64,000 nt of DNA. Origin: Sphingobacterium tabacisoli (GTDB lineage: Bacteria > Bacteroidota > Bacteroidia > Sphingobacteriales > Sphingobacteriaceae). Positions within the stretch are counted from its first letter, which is position 1, and every line of letters starts with the position of its first letter. The translations under genes were made by a program, and so were the position numbers. The notes beneath the pieces are model-generated. The model was not told the origin of the DNA, did not search any database, and was given only the letters and a program-made list of their open reading frames with translations. The stretch covers positions 1,488,001 to 1,552,000 of the forward strand of contig NZ_JAEQMU010000001.1 of the NCBI RefSeq assembly GCF_017908035.1. The letters are read 5' to 3'. Below, piece after piece: positions 18,166-27,040 of the stretch.

Positions 18166-19230
18166 TTATTCTTCAGAAATATTATCTGAAAACAACTCAT
18201 GTAATTTCTGTTGCAATAATCTTTTATCAGGTAATTGCATTTGATATTCGGCAACCATTGTCGGAGAAAGACTTCTGCTCAACGCATATTCTACTACTTC
18301 ACTGTCTTTATCTTTACACAACAAAATCCCAATACTTGGATTTTCGTTCGCTTTTTTCACATCGCGATCTAAGGCTTGCCCTAAGTGTTCAGGTTTAAAT
18401 TTATCGGCTTTCAATTCAAAGGCTACCAAACATTGTAAACCTCGATGATAAAACAATAAATCTACATAGAAATCGCTATTGCCAACCTGTATTTTGTATT
18501 CTTCGCCAATGAACAAGAAGTCTTTACCTAACTCTAAAATGAAATTTTTCATTTGATGGATTAAGCCTTTTTGTAAATCGCTTTCGCTATGTGGTTCCGG
18601 AAGATTTAGAAAATCGAAAACATAGCTGTCTTTAAAGATATTTTGAACTTCATTATGAATTTCTCTCGGCAGTGCTGAGCGTTTTGTATTTCCAATCATT
18701 GTACGCTCAAAATAACCTGCAGATATTTGACGTTCTAATTCACGTTTGCTATATCGCTCACGAATACTCAAACGAATATAAAACTCACGCTCTTCTTCTG
18801 TTTTACAACGCGAAAAAATAATCATATGATTTGTCCAACTTAGCTGAACTAAGATCGTATTCTTGATATCTTGAGGTTGAAAGTCTAATTGTGTATCCAC
18901 TGGTGACACAATTATATCATATTGTTTATCAGGATCTTGCATTTGTCTCACCACTGGTGCGACAAATGGTAAATTTGCATAAGTTTCATAGAATTGAATC
19001 ATCCGATACAATCCTGAACGGTTAAATCCTTTTAGTTCTGGGTTGTTCTTTTGGATAAAATTTGCCAATTCCTCCACCGTTTTATCCCCCCATTCAGCAA
19101 ACGATAATTTTTGCTTGATGTATGCACCAACATTCCAATACAAATTAATCAACTCGGTATTTACGGCTTTTATCGCTTGGTTACGAGATTGTTTAATTAA
19201 CTGAATAATGTCTATAAAACGTGGTTCCAT
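18166..19230 (-). CDS. DUF1016 / YhcG-family PDDEXK nuclease-domain protein
   Basis: This 354-residue protein has an N-terminal DUF1016_N domain (about 1-180: NLYWNVGAYI, FAEWGDKTVEELANFIQ, FYIRLSIRERYSKRELERQI). A C-terminal PDDEXK-like domain (about 200-340) contains FLNLPEPHSESDLQKGLI, FLFIGEEYKIQVGNSDFYVDLLFYH and CLVAFELKADKF; D, E and K of the ELK motif are present, so catalysis is plausible. Family members often lie in or near restriction-modification or mobile regions; their role is unclear. The gene is complete and apparently monocistronic. A second-copy fragment of its C-terminal part is at 38447-38556. Confidence 0.85.
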   Translation of the reverse strand: MEPRFIDIIQLIKQSRNQAIKAVNTELINLYWNVGAYIKQKLSFAEWGDKTVEELANFIQKNNPELKGFNRSGLYRMIQFYETYANLPFVAPVVRQMQDPDKQYDIIVSPVDTQLDFQPQDIKNTILVQLSWTNHMIIFSRCKTEEEREFYIRLSIRERYSKRELERQISAGYFERTMIGNTKRSALPREIHNEVQNIFKDSYVFDFLNLPEPHSESDLQKGLIHQMKNFILELGKDFLFIGEEYKIQVGNSDFYVDLLFYHRGLQCLVAFELKADKFKPEHLGQALDRDVKKANENPSIGILLCKDKDSEVVEYALSRSLSPTMVAEYQMQLPDKRLLQQKLHELFSDNISEE

Positions 19231-19422
19231 TGTATTCTGAGTATACTGTAAAATTACAAATTATTATCCCTCCTTGTGTGTTTGTTGGGATTAATTCATG
19301 TATTGACCGATTACTTCGTCTGATTCTCTCCTTTGCATAAGCGATGTCAACTCCCTCACTAATTAAACCTGCTGATGTGAGAATCGATTATAACCTACCA
19401 CTCTACATTCTCATCTCCTCAC

Positions 19423-19689
19423 CTACTTAACAGGCAGCACCATCCGATAATCCGGTAGCTTCAACAGCTCCTCTATCCGAGACCGTTGCAGATCGATGCC
19501 TACCAGTAGATCGATCGACACCTGAAAATACCGCGATATACGCTGTAGGAGCTCTATCGGCGGTTCGGAAGCCCCCTCTTCGTACTTGGCATACCTCGAC
19601 CTGGTGATGATGAGATCATCAGCGACCCGCTGCTGGGACAGGCCCCGACGCCCCCGCAGAAAACGCATATTATCAGCTAGTAATGACAT
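19423..19689 (-). CDS. XRE-family repressor, short form without a peptidase domain
   Basis: This 88-residue DNA-binding protein has a helix-turn-helix at about residues 8-60 (FLRGRRGLSQQRVADDLIITRSRYAKYEEGA), followed by PPIELLQRISRYFQVSIDLLVGID. ATG at 19689 is preceded by AGGAGGGG. It is divergent from the dinB-like gene, with two palindromes between them, so it probably represses both. Related repressors next to Bacteroidota dinB/dnaE pairs, as I recall them, continue into an S24/LexA-type self-cleaving domain after the point where this one ends (LPVK). Two fragmentary copies elsewhere (31471-31588, 33567-33803) end at the same PVK-stop, so the short form is not a recent truncation. Confidence 0.85.
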   Translation of the reverse strand: MSLLADNMRFLRGRRGLSQQRVADDLIITRSRYAKYEEGASEPPIELLQRISRYFQVSIDLLVGIDLQRSRIEELLKLPDYRMVLPVK

Positions 19690-19701
19690 ACCCCTCCTAT
19701 A

Positions 19702-19720
19702 TTGCTACAAATATTAGCAA
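19702..19720. promoter_or_regulatory. Palindromic operator TTGCTA-N7-TAGCAA
   Basis: TTGCTA (19702-19707) and TAGCAA (19715-19720) form a perfect inverted repeat between the -7 element (19728-19721) and the Shine-Dalgarno of the XRE gene. It is a probable autoregulatory binding site of the XRE repressor. The TTAGCAA half-site recurs at 19760-19766. Confidence 0.55.
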
Positions 19721-19728
19721 CAAATATA
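19721..19728 (-). promoter_or_regulatory. -7 element of the XRE repressor promoter
   Basis: On the minus strand this reads TATATTTG, an exact TAnnTTTG match, 32 bp upstream of the XRE start codon and directly adjoining the palindrome at 19702-19720. No clear TTG box is seen upstream. Confidence 0.45.
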
Positions 19729-19751
19729 CAATTCTAAAGCATAGTTTATAC

Positions 19752-19770
19752 TAATTTTGTTAGCAAAATT
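19752..19770 (+). promoter_or_regulatory. dinB-like promoter -7 element inside a palindromic operator
   Basis: TAATTTTG (19752-19759) matches TAnnTTTG and is itself the left arm of the palindrome AATTTTG-TTAG-CAAAATT (19753-19770, 7 bp perfect). A repressor bound here would block the promoter of the polymerase genes that start at 19780/19783. Confidence 0.5.
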
Positions 19771-19779
19771 AAATAACTA

Positions 19780-20961
19780 GTGATGGAGAGGCATATCGTA
19801 CATTGTGACCTGGATACTTTCTTTGTATCGGTAGAGCGGTTGATAAATTCGGATCTCACGGGCAAGCCTGTGCTGATCGGTGGCAATGGGGATCGTGGTG
19901 TGGTGGCTTCCTGCTCGTACGAGGCCCGCAAATATGGCGTACACTCGGCGATGCCGATGAAGCTGGCACTACGGATGTGCCCCGAAGCGGTGGTAGTGCG
20001 GGGTGACCATGACCTGTACTCGAAGTATTCGGGCACGGTGACGGAGATCATCGAGGAGATAACGCCTATTGTGGAGAAGGCTTCTATCGATGAGCACTAC
20101 CTCGATATCACGGGAATGGACAAGTTCTTTGGCTGCTGGAAATGGACGCAGGAGCTCCGCGGAAAGATCATCAAGGAGACGGGGCTACCGATTTCTTTCG
20201 GCCTATCAGTCAATAAAACGGTCTCCAAAATAGCTACGGGCGAGGCAAAACCCTGCGGCGAGAAACAGGTGGTAGGTGGTATGGAAAAGATGTTCCTAGC
20301 ACCGCTCTCGATCCGTAAGATTCCGATGGTGGGCGAAAAGTCGTACCTCACGCTGCGCAATATGGGGATATCGCAGATCGAAACCCTGCAGCAGATGGAA
20401 GTATTTACGATGCGCAGGGTGCTGGGTGAAAACGGGGTATCGATATGGAACAAGGCCAACGGGGTGGATCACAGTGCGGTGGTACCCTTTCGCGAGCAGA
20501 AGAGCATGAGCAAGGAGAATACGTTTCTGGCGGATACGATAAATATGGACATCCTGCGCAAGACACTGGTCGCCATGGTGGATGAACTGGCCTATGACCT
20601 GAGGCATCAGCAGAAACTAACGGGTTGTATAACATTGAAGATCCGCTACTCGAACTTTGATACGCATACGCAACAGCTCGCTATCCCGTATACGAACTCG
20701 GATCGGGTGATAACGGAGAAGATTCTGGAACTGTTCAAAAAGCTGTATACGCGCCGGATGCTGATACGCCTGATCGGTGTGAAATTCAGCAAGCTAATAC
20801 ATGGCTCGTATCAGGTGGATCTATTCAATGATACGCTGGAGGAGATACGTCTGATGCAGGCTATCGACAAGATCAGGAACCGCTATGGCGTGGAGCTGAT
20901 CAAGAAGGGGATCTGTCTGTTGGATAAAAAAGGAGGTGCGAATGATGCTCAACCTGCATAG
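19780..20961 (+). CDS. Y-family (DinB/UmuC-like) translesion DNA polymerase
   Basis: This 393-residue protein begins GTG-ATG; ATG at 19783 may be the real start. It has palm motif HCDLDTFFVSVERL (D10, D12), the fingers/palm segment ASCSYEARKYGVHSAMP, and the catalytic SIDEHYLDITG (D104, E105). A helix-hairpin region follows (MVGEKSYLTLRNMGI), then a little-finger domain. All three carboxylates expected for two-metal catalysis are present, so it should bypass lesions. It is followed by an overlapping dnaE-type gene and is divergent from an XRE repressor. This arrangement is analogous to the ImuB-DnaE2 mutagenesis cassettes of other phyla. This gene and the next look visibly richer in G+C than the flanking genes. 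Confidence 0.9.
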   Translation: MMERHIVHCDLDTFFVSVERLINSDLTGKPVLIGGNGDRGVVASCSYEARKYGVHSAMPMKLALRMCPEAVVVRGDHDLYSKYSGTVTEIIEEITPIVEKASIDEHYLDITGMDKFFGCWKWTQELRGKIIKETGLPISFGLSVNKTVSKIATGEAKPCGEKQVVGGMEKMFLAPLSIRKIPMVGEKSYLTLRNMGISQIETLQQMEVFTMRRVLGENGVSIWNKANGVDHSAVVPFREQKSMSKENTFLADTINMDILRKTLVAMVDELAYDLRHQQKLTGCITLKIRYSNFDTHTQQLAIPYTNSDRVITEKILELFKKLYTRRMLIRLIGVKFSKLIHGSYQVDLFNDTLEEIRLMQAIDKIRNRYGVELIKKGICLLDKKGGANDAQPA

Positions 20962-23878
20962 TTATTTTAGCCTGCGCTATGGTACGCTGAGTCTGGAGGA
21001 TCTGGTGGAGGGCCTGCTGGCTACGGGACATGATACGGCGGTGCTGACGGATATCAACAATTCGTCGGGTTCGTTGGATTTGCTGCGTCTGGGGATGAAG
21101 GCGGGATTGAATATTCTCGCGGGCATGGAGTTCAGGAATGAGGACCAGCTGCTGTATATCGGTATCGCACGGAATAACGAGGGATTCAGGCAGCTGAATG
21201 AGCTGATGACGACGCACAACAGGGAGGCTTCGCGGCTACCGGACACGCCTCCTTATCTGGATCAGGTGTATATGATCTACCCCTATGGCAGCAGGTCGGT
21301 GAAGGATCTACGGGAGAATGAGTATATCGGTATAAAGCCGAACGAGCGTAATCTGATCCGACTGGAACCTGCTGCAAACTGGGAGCGCTATGTGATCCTA
21401 ACACCCGTCTCTTTCATCCCGGAGGATTATAAACTGCACTGCCAGCTGCGGGCGATAGACCACAATATTCTCTTCTCGCAATTGGACAAACGGATGGTAG
21501 CGGGTAAGAATGAGGTGCTGCTACCGAAGGTGCAGCTCCTGGAAATGTACCGGGACTTTCCGATGCTGATACGTAATACGAACCGCCTGCTTGGCTCCTG
21601 CTCTTTTGAGCTGGATTTTAAGAAAATGAAGAATAAGGAGTCGTTTACGGGCAACCCTGTCAATGATAAGCAGCTGCTGCATAAATATACGATGGAGGGA
21701 TCCATGCGCAGGTATGGCACGACGGATAAGGTCGCGCTGGAGCGTATCAAAAGGGAACTGGAGATTATCGAGAATCTACGCTTCTCGAGCTATTTCCTGA
21801 TCACGGATGATATATGCCGCTATGCACGCAGCCGGGACTTTCACTATGTGGGACGTGGCTCGGGGGCCAACTCGGCGGTAGCGTACTGCCTGGGGATTAC
21901 GGATGTGGATCCGATCGATCTGAAGCTGCCCTTTGAGCGTTTCCTGAATCCCAAAAGGCAGTCGCCACCGGACTTTGATATCGACTTTAGCTGGAATGAG
22001 CGGGACGATATCTATGATTATATTTTCAACCGCTACCAAACGGGGCATACCGCCCTGATGGGTGCAATGAGTACGTTCCGCTCGCGGAGTATCCTGCGCG
22101 AACTGGGTAAGGTGTACGGCCTGCCCAAAGCGGAGATAGACCGACTGGTGCATGAACCGGAAAATATGCTGAATAAGAATGAGGTGACCAACACGATCCT
22201 CTCGGTGTATAACCGGATGGCGGATTTTCCAAACCAGCGGACGATACACGCCAGTGGTGTGCTAATCTCGGAACAGCCCCTCACCTACTATTCGGCACTG
22301 GACTATCCGCCTAAAGGGCTGCCGACCATGCAGTTTGATATGTATGTATCGGAGGATATCGGCTTTGAGAAGTTTGATATCCTATCGCAGCGGGGTATCG
22401 GTCATATCAAGGACTGTCGGGAGATCGTAAAAAAGAACAGGGGTATCAGCATCGATACGGGCAACCCAAAACGTTTTTTTGAGGATCCGAAGATTGCGGA
22501 TCAGCTCCGGTCGGCCAATACGATCGGTTGTTTTTATGTGGAGTCGCCGGCGATGCGGCAGCTGATCACCAAACTCCGCTGTGATGATTACCTGACTCTG
22601 GTCGCGGCTTCGTCGATTATCCGCCCGGGGGTGGCTTCGTCGGGGATGATGGCGGAATTTATCCGTCGCCACCATAATCCGGAAGCGGTGGTGTACCCAC
22701 ACCCTGTATTCAAGGAGCAGCTGGAAGAGACATACGGTGTGATGGTGTATCAGGAGGATGTAATGAAGATCGGCAACGCCTACGGTGGTCTGGATATGTC
22801 GGATGCGGATGTACTGCGCAGGATGATGTCGGGCAAGTACCGTAGCAAAGAGCATCTGCTGGAAATCGAAAGTAAGTTTTTCGACCACTGCCGCAAGCAG
22901 GGCTACCCCGAAAGTGCGAGCAGGGAGATATGGCGGCAGATGGAGAGCTTTGCTGGGTATTCTTTCAACAAGGCGCATTCGGCTTCCTTTGCGGTGGAAA
23001 GCTATCAGAGTCTGTTTCTGAAGACGTACTATCCGAAGGAGTTTATGGTGGCGGTGCTGAACAACTATGGGGGCTTCTACAACCGTAAGGTGTATGTCAA
23101 TGAAGCTAAACGTGCGGGTGCCCGAGTGAACCTGCCCTGTGTGAACAGGTCGGTATTTGCGGCAACGATCTATGGGGATGATATCTTTCTGGGATTTGAC
23201 GCGCTGCTGAATCTGAATGATAAGCTGGCACTGCGTATCCCGGCCGAACGAATGGCGAATGGGGAATATACGAGTCTGGAAAACTTTGTACTGCGCACGG
23301 GGGCCAAGCTGGATCAGCTGATTATCCTTATCCGGACGGGTGCTTTCCGCTTTATGGAACTGGGCAAGAAGGAGCTGCTATGGGAAGCGCATCTACTGCT
23401 GTCGAAGGATAAGCGGGCGGAAACGGTACCGCTACTCTTTGAAATGGCGAGCCGTAAACCGGTACTGCCGAAGCTGCAAAGCTCGGTACTGGAAGATTAT
23501 TATGATGAAATAGAACTGATCGGCTTTGGGGTGTCGGGTTCGCTGTTCGATCTGGCTCGCAGTGATTATAAAGGGGACGCCAAGGCTGCGGATCTCATGA
23601 AGCAGGAAGGAAAAATGATCCGTATGGTGGGGGATTTTGTAGTCGAAAAGTATGTACGTACGAAAAGCGAGAAGCTGATGAAATTCGGCACTTTCCTGGA
23701 TGCAGACGGGGATTTTTTTGACACGGTACACTTCCCTCCTTCGCTGGCCCAATACCCCTTGCGGGGCAATGGCCTATACCTGATCGAGGGTAAGGTGGTC
23801 GTCGAATTTGGATGCCCTGCCATCGAGGTGACCCGATGTGGCAAGATGCCACTGAAAGCGGATCCGAGGAGTGTTTAA
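20942..23878 (+). CDS. DnaE-type (PolIII alpha family) polymerase of the mutagenesis cassette
   Basis: I place the start at ATG 20942 (or 20945), 5-8 bases after AAAGGAGG. A GTG at 20936 lies within the Shine-Dalgarno itself. The gene overlaps the end of the Y-family polymerase gene. The ~978-residue product has an N-terminal PHP domain, and the C-family catalytic motif PPDFDIDF near residue 345 has both aspartates. The third carboxylate region reads FEKFDILSQRGIGHIKD; HASGVLISEQPL and FAGYSFNKAHSASFAVESYQ are also conserved. It is shorter than replicative DnaE (~1160) and lacks a recognisable tau-binding tail. The PHP motif usually reading TDHxN is TDINN here. It is probably an error-prone partner of the Y-family enzyme. 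Confidence 0.9.
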   Translation: MMLNLHSYFSLRYGTLSLEDLVEGLLATGHDTAVLTDINNSSGSLDLLRLGMKAGLNILAGMEFRNEDQLLYIGIARNNEGFRQLNELMTTHNREASRLPDTPPYLDQVYMIYPYGSRSVKDLRENEYIGIKPNERNLIRLEPAANWERYVILTPVSFIPEDYKLHCQLRAIDHNILFSQLDKRMVAGKNEVLLPKVQLLEMYRDFPMLIRNTNRLLGSCSFELDFKKMKNKESFTGNPVNDKQLLHKYTMEGSMRRYGTTDKVALERIKRELEIIENLRFSSYFLITDDICRYARSRDFHYVGRGSGANSAVAYCLGITDVDPIDLKLPFERFLNPKRQSPPDFDIDFSWNERDDIYDYIFNRYQTGHTALMGAMSTFRSRSILRELGKVYGLPKAEIDRLVHEPENMLNKNEVTNTILSVYNRMADFPNQRTIHASGVLISEQPLTYYSALDYPPKGLPTMQFDMYVSEDIGFEKFDILSQRGIGHIKDCREIVKKNRGISIDTGNPKRFFEDPKIADQLRSANTIGCFYVESPAMRQLITKLRCDDYLTLVAASSIIRPGVASSGMMAEFIRRHHNPEAVVYPHPVFKEQLEETYGVMVYQEDVMKIGNAYGGLDMSDADVLRRMMSGKYRSKEHLLEIESKFFDHCRKQGYPESASREIWRQMESFAGYSFNKAHSASFAVESYQSLFLKTYYPKEFMVAVLNNYGGFYNRKVYVNEAKRAGARVNLPCVNRSVFAATIYGDDIFLGFDALLNLNDKLALRIPAERMANGEYTSLENFVLRTGAKLDQLIILIRTGAFRFMELGKKELLWEAHLLLSKDKRAETVPLLFEMASRKPVLPKLQSSVLEDYYDEIELIGFGVSGSLFDLARSDYKGDAKAADLMKQEGKMIRMVGDFVVEKYVRTKSEKLMKFGTFLDADGDFFDTVHFPPSLAQYPLRGNGLYLIEGKVVVEFGCPAIEVTRCGKMPLKADPRSV

Positions 23879-23956
23879 CAACGATGAATTTGGAATACGT
23901 AACGATTTATTGAAAAGTGTCATTTCTCAAGAGAAGCTATTTTTTTTAAATTACAC

Positions 23957-23987
23957 TTGACGCAAATATCTACAAAAGCTAATTTTG
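23957..23987 (+). promoter_or_regulatory. Promoter of the NEW3/ABC operon
   Basis: TTG (23957-23959), a 20-base spacer and TAATTTTG (23980-23987) match the Bacteroidota consensus. The leader to ATG 24068 would be about 74 bases. Confidence 0.55.
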
Positions 23988-24067
23988 AATTCTAGACCTA
24001 AAAAGGTACAATTTTATTCAAGACATTTTCTAAAAGCTATTAATATATAATTGTTAGTTATTACATC

Positions 24068-24931
24068 ATGTTTAAAGGATTCATTTTTACCGAACATCTG
24101 AAGTCGAGAATCGTATCAAAAGCTTTAATTCTCGCATGTATCCCTGCATCACTCGCAGTCCAAAATGTAACGGCTCAGGAAGCCAACAATGCTTTAAGTC
24201 CAAATTTTAAAGTGAGATTGATCAATCTGGAGGCCCCTTCTACAGAGGTATTCCGATATAATGGTTCTATCACTAACCCAAGTGGACAGGAAAAAATATA
24301 TGAGCTACAATCTAGCTTGCCCCCGGGATGGTCAGTTGCCTATAAAACCGAGGGTATGCAGGTTACCTCAATCAATGTAGAACCGCATACCAGTAAAGAG
24401 ATTAGTATAGAAATAACGCCATCGTATACCGCGGATATAAAAAAACATATCATCCCAGTTAAAGCTATAACTCAAGGCGACACTGCGGTGGTCAAGCTGG
24501 AATCTGTTATAAAGGGCACCTACAAAATGGAAATCTCTACTCAAAACCAGGTATTAAGCGGTAATACGACAACTGGAAGTAAGAAAGAGATATTCCTTAC
24601 GATAAAAAATACCGGGTCCATGCCTTTGGAGAATATTGAACTGACGACACAATTGCCTTCGAAATGGGAATCGAGCTTCGAAATAGATAAAATAGACAAA
24701 CTCGAACCTGGTAAGACAAAGGATGTCAAAGTCAACATTAAAGTTCCAGACAAAACTATAGCCGGTGATTATATGGTCAATGTATCGGCTAAAAACAGTA
24801 ACCTCGAATCTTCTTTGGCATACCGGATGGAGGTCAAAACTTCGCTCCTGACCGGTTGGCTAGGCATGTTATTGATCATTCTGGCTATTGGCTTTATTTA
24901 TATATTGATTCGAAAATACGGTAGGCGGTAA
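24068..24931 (+). CDS. NEW3-domain membrane-anchored exported protein
   Basis: This 287-residue protein has a signal peptide (about 1-37). Two Ig-like NEW3-type segments follow (about 45-150 and 155-255: TGSKKEIFLTIKNTGSMPLE, LPSKWESSF, LEPGKTKDVKVNIKVP, AGDYMVNVSAKN). A C-terminal membrane span is at about 262-282, ending in KYGRR. It is the first gene of a three-gene operon with an ABC ATPase (32 bp downstream) and an ABC-2 permease. This trio is widespread in Bacteroidota. The NEW3 protein probably acts outside the membrane with the transporter; the substrate is unknown. Confidence 0.85.
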   Translation: MFKGFIFTEHLKSRIVSKALILACIPASLAVQNVTAQEANNALSPNFKVRLINLEAPSTEVFRYNGSITNPSGQEKIYELQSSLPPGWSVAYKTEGMQVTSINVEPHTSKEISIEITPSYTADIKKHIIPVKAITQGDTAVVKLESVIKGTYKMEISTQNQVLSGNTTTGSKKEIFLTIKNTGSMPLENIELTTQLPSKWESSFEIDKIDKLEPGKTKDVKVNIKVPDKTIAGDYMVNVSAKNSNLESSLAYRMEVKTSLLTGWLGMLLIILAIGFIYILIRKYGRR

Positions 24932-24963
24932 GCGGGTTAAAAACAATTGAAAATCGAACAGAT

Positions 24964-25980
24964 ATGAATAATCCTATTATAAAGCTAAGAGGGTTATCCA
25001 AGCATTATAAAAATAAAATTGCTGTAGACAACCTTTCCCTTGATATAAATAAGGGTGAAATATATGGCCTTTTGGGGCCAAATGGAGCTGGCAAAACGAC
25101 AACTATCCTTATGCTGCTGGGGCTTAGCGAACCTACATCGGGACAAGCGCATGTATGTGGGCATGATGCTACACGTAACCCTATTGCCGTAAAACAGAAA
25201 GTCGGATACTTACCCGATAACTTAGGATTTTATGGACATATGACTGCGCTCGAGAATCTTTCTTTTATCGGTAGGCTAAACGGTCTTTCTGAAAATGAAG
25301 CCGAAATAAAGGCTATCGAATTGCTGGATATCGTTGGACTGAAAAACAATATGCACCAAAAAACTGCTACATTTTCCAGAGGCATGAAGCAGCGCTTGGG
25401 GCTCGCTGATGTGTTGATCAAAAAGCCTGAAGTGATTATCCTGGACGAACCTACGCTCGGTATTGATCCGAGCGGTGTGAAGGACTTTCTGGCACTCATC
25501 AAAAAACTGAACGAAGAACAGCAGTTGACCGTGCTTCTATCCTCGCACCACCTCCATCATGTACAGCAGATCTGCGATCGTGTTGGAATATTTGTGGATG
25601 GTAAGCTGTTGGCAAATGGTGATATCCCCAGTTTATCAAAACAATTGTTTAATAAAAATGGCTATGTCACTGTCCTACGATTCCCAAGCGACCGCCCTAT
25701 ATCCGATCAATTGGAAAAGGACATGCAAGCTCTATCTGGTGCGCAGGAGGTAATTGTACACGGAAACGAACTGGAAATAATGTCTACCCATGACCAGACC
25801 GCTGAGATGGTGCGATATGTAGTTCAAAAGGGATATGATTTAGTAGGTGTCCAACAGAAAACTTATGGATTGGATGAAATCTATCTCGAATATTTCAAAA
25901 ACGAAAAAAATCTAAATGTTAGTAATGAAAAATCTAAAGGAGTCTTTAAAAAGACGTTTTTCAGAAAGCAACGGGGGTAA
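24964..25980 (+). CDS. ABC transporter ATP-binding protein
   Basis: This 338-residue protein has a complete nucleotide-binding domain: Walker A GPNGAGKTT (38-46), signature FSRGMKQRL (about 139-147), Walker B VIILDEPTLGIDP (about 157-169) and switch histidine in LSSHHLHH. The DrrA/CcmA-like ~110-residue C-terminal extension is typical of ABC-2 exporters. It overlaps the permease gene by 65 bp if that starts at 25916, or 56 bp from 25925, so the two are translationally coupled. It energises the permease encoded next. Confidence 0.92.
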   Translation: MNNPIIKLRGLSKHYKNKIAVDNLSLDINKGEIYGLLGPNGAGKTTTILMLLGLSEPTSGQAHVCGHDATRNPIAVKQKVGYLPDNLGFYGHMTALENLSFIGRLNGLSENEAEIKAIELLDIVGLKNNMHQKTATFSRGMKQRLGLADVLIKKPEVIILDEPTLGIDPSGVKDFLALIKKLNEEQQLTVLLSSHHLHHVQQICDRVGIFVDGKLLANGDIPSLSKQLFNKNGYVTVLRFPSDRPISDQLEKDMQALSGAQEVIVHGNELEIMSTHDQTAEMVRYVVQKGYDLVGVQQKTYGLDEIYLEYFKNEKNLNVSNEKSKGVFKKTFFRKQRG

Positions 25981-26935
25981 CGAAGTCCGATCTCCCCTGC
26001 GTGTCTTGTTGCGCAAAGAAGTGGCCGAGCATATCAGAAGCTGGAGATTCATCATATTGTTAACATTGATTGTATTGACATTTATCGCATCAATGTATTC
26101 GTCATTAAGCAATATTAAATCCGCATTTGTAGCCACTGATAACAGCAGTACTTCATTTTTCTACCTCAAGCTATTGACATTGACAGATGAGTCCATTCCT
26201 GCATTTCATATATTCCTCAGCTTCCTTGCACCCATATTAGGCATTAGCCTGGGATTCGATGCAGTCAACTCGGAAAACAATAATGGATCATTAATACGTC
26301 TAATGGCTCAGCCGTTGTATAGAGACAATCTTATTCTCGCCAAATTTCTCGCCCCCTTACTGATTGTCGCTGTACTATTCTTCTCTCTGTCTTTTCTAAT
26401 TGTGGGCTATGCTATGTACATTAGTGGTATCCCTATCGAATGGCAGGAAGTCGTCCGTATATTAGCTTTTAACGGGATGACTGTGCTATACGTAGGTTTT
26501 TGGCTTAGTATTGCAGTCCTGTTATCCATTCGCTTCAGGCAACCTGCCACCTCGGCATTGACAGCAATAGGTATATGGCTATTCTTCACAGTATTTTTTC
26601 AAGTGGTTATCAATATTGCGATAAAAGCTTTTATTCCAGATCCTAATTATCTTTCTGCAGATAAAATAGCTTACTATAATGAGGTAATCCTAAATATTCT
26701 TCGGATATCTCCAAATCAACTCTATGTCGATGCCTCTACGACGCTTCTAATGCCGATGGTCAGAAGTTTAGGTCCCGTATCTATGGAACAAATGGCCGGA
26801 GCTATACCCAGTAGTATATCGCTAAGAAATAGTTTAATGCTAGTATGGCCTCAATTGAGCGGCCTGATCGCATTTACGTTACTTCTATTCGCCGTATCCT
26901 ATGCTCTTTTCATGCGAAGAGAGATTCGGTCATGA
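25916..26935 (+). CDS. ABC-2 type transporter permease
   Basis: This 339-residue protein has about six membrane spans: about 42-62 (FIILLTLIVLTFIASMY), ~100-120, ~145-170, ~185-205, ~215-240 and 310-332. A long extracytoplasmic loop precedes the last. SENNNGSLIRLMAQPLYRDNLILAKF is the ABC-2 family cytoplasmic motif. ATG at 25925 (MKNLKES) is an alternative start. It is the third gene of the NEW3-ATPase-permease operon; a terminator follows at 26947-26978. Confidence 0.9.
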   Translation: MLVMKNLKESLKRRFSESNGGNEVRSPLRVLLRKEVAEHIRSWRFIILLTLIVLTFIASMYSSLSNIKSAFVATDNSSTSFFYLKLLTLTDESIPAFHIFLSFLAPILGISLGFDAVNSENNNGSLIRLMAQPLYRDNLILAKFLAPLLIVAVLFFSLSFLIVGYAMYISGIPIEWQEVVRILAFNGMTVLYVGFWLSIAVLLSIRFRQPATSALTAIGIWLFFTVFFQVVINIAIKAFIPDPNYLSADKIAYYNEVILNILRISPNQLYVDASTTLLMPMVRSLGPVSMEQMAGAIPSSISLRNSLMLVWPQLSGLIAFTLLLFAVSYALFMRREIRS

Positions 26936-26946
26936 TATAATTATGC

Positions 26947-26978
26947 AATGGCACCACAATATAAATGGTGCCATTTTT
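26947..26978 (+). terminator. Rho-independent terminator of the NEW3/ABC operon
   Basis: AATGGCACCA (26947-26956) and TGGTGCCATT (26966-26975) form a perfect 10-bp stem with a 9-base loop, followed by a short T-run. It starts 12 bases after the permease stop. Confidence 0.85.
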
Positions 26979-27040
26979 AAATTCCCATTCATTTTCCAAA
27001 GGATTGTACATTTTGAAAAATTAGCATTTATCTTTAGGCC

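Noticed and set aside
20977..23852. Long antisense ORFs opposite the dinB/dnaE genes
   Set aside because: They have no homology-like motifs and come from the higher G+C of the coding strand.
24068..26935. NEW3 protein plus ABC exporter as a novel secretion system
   Set aside because: The trio is common in Bacteroidota; only its substrate is unknown.
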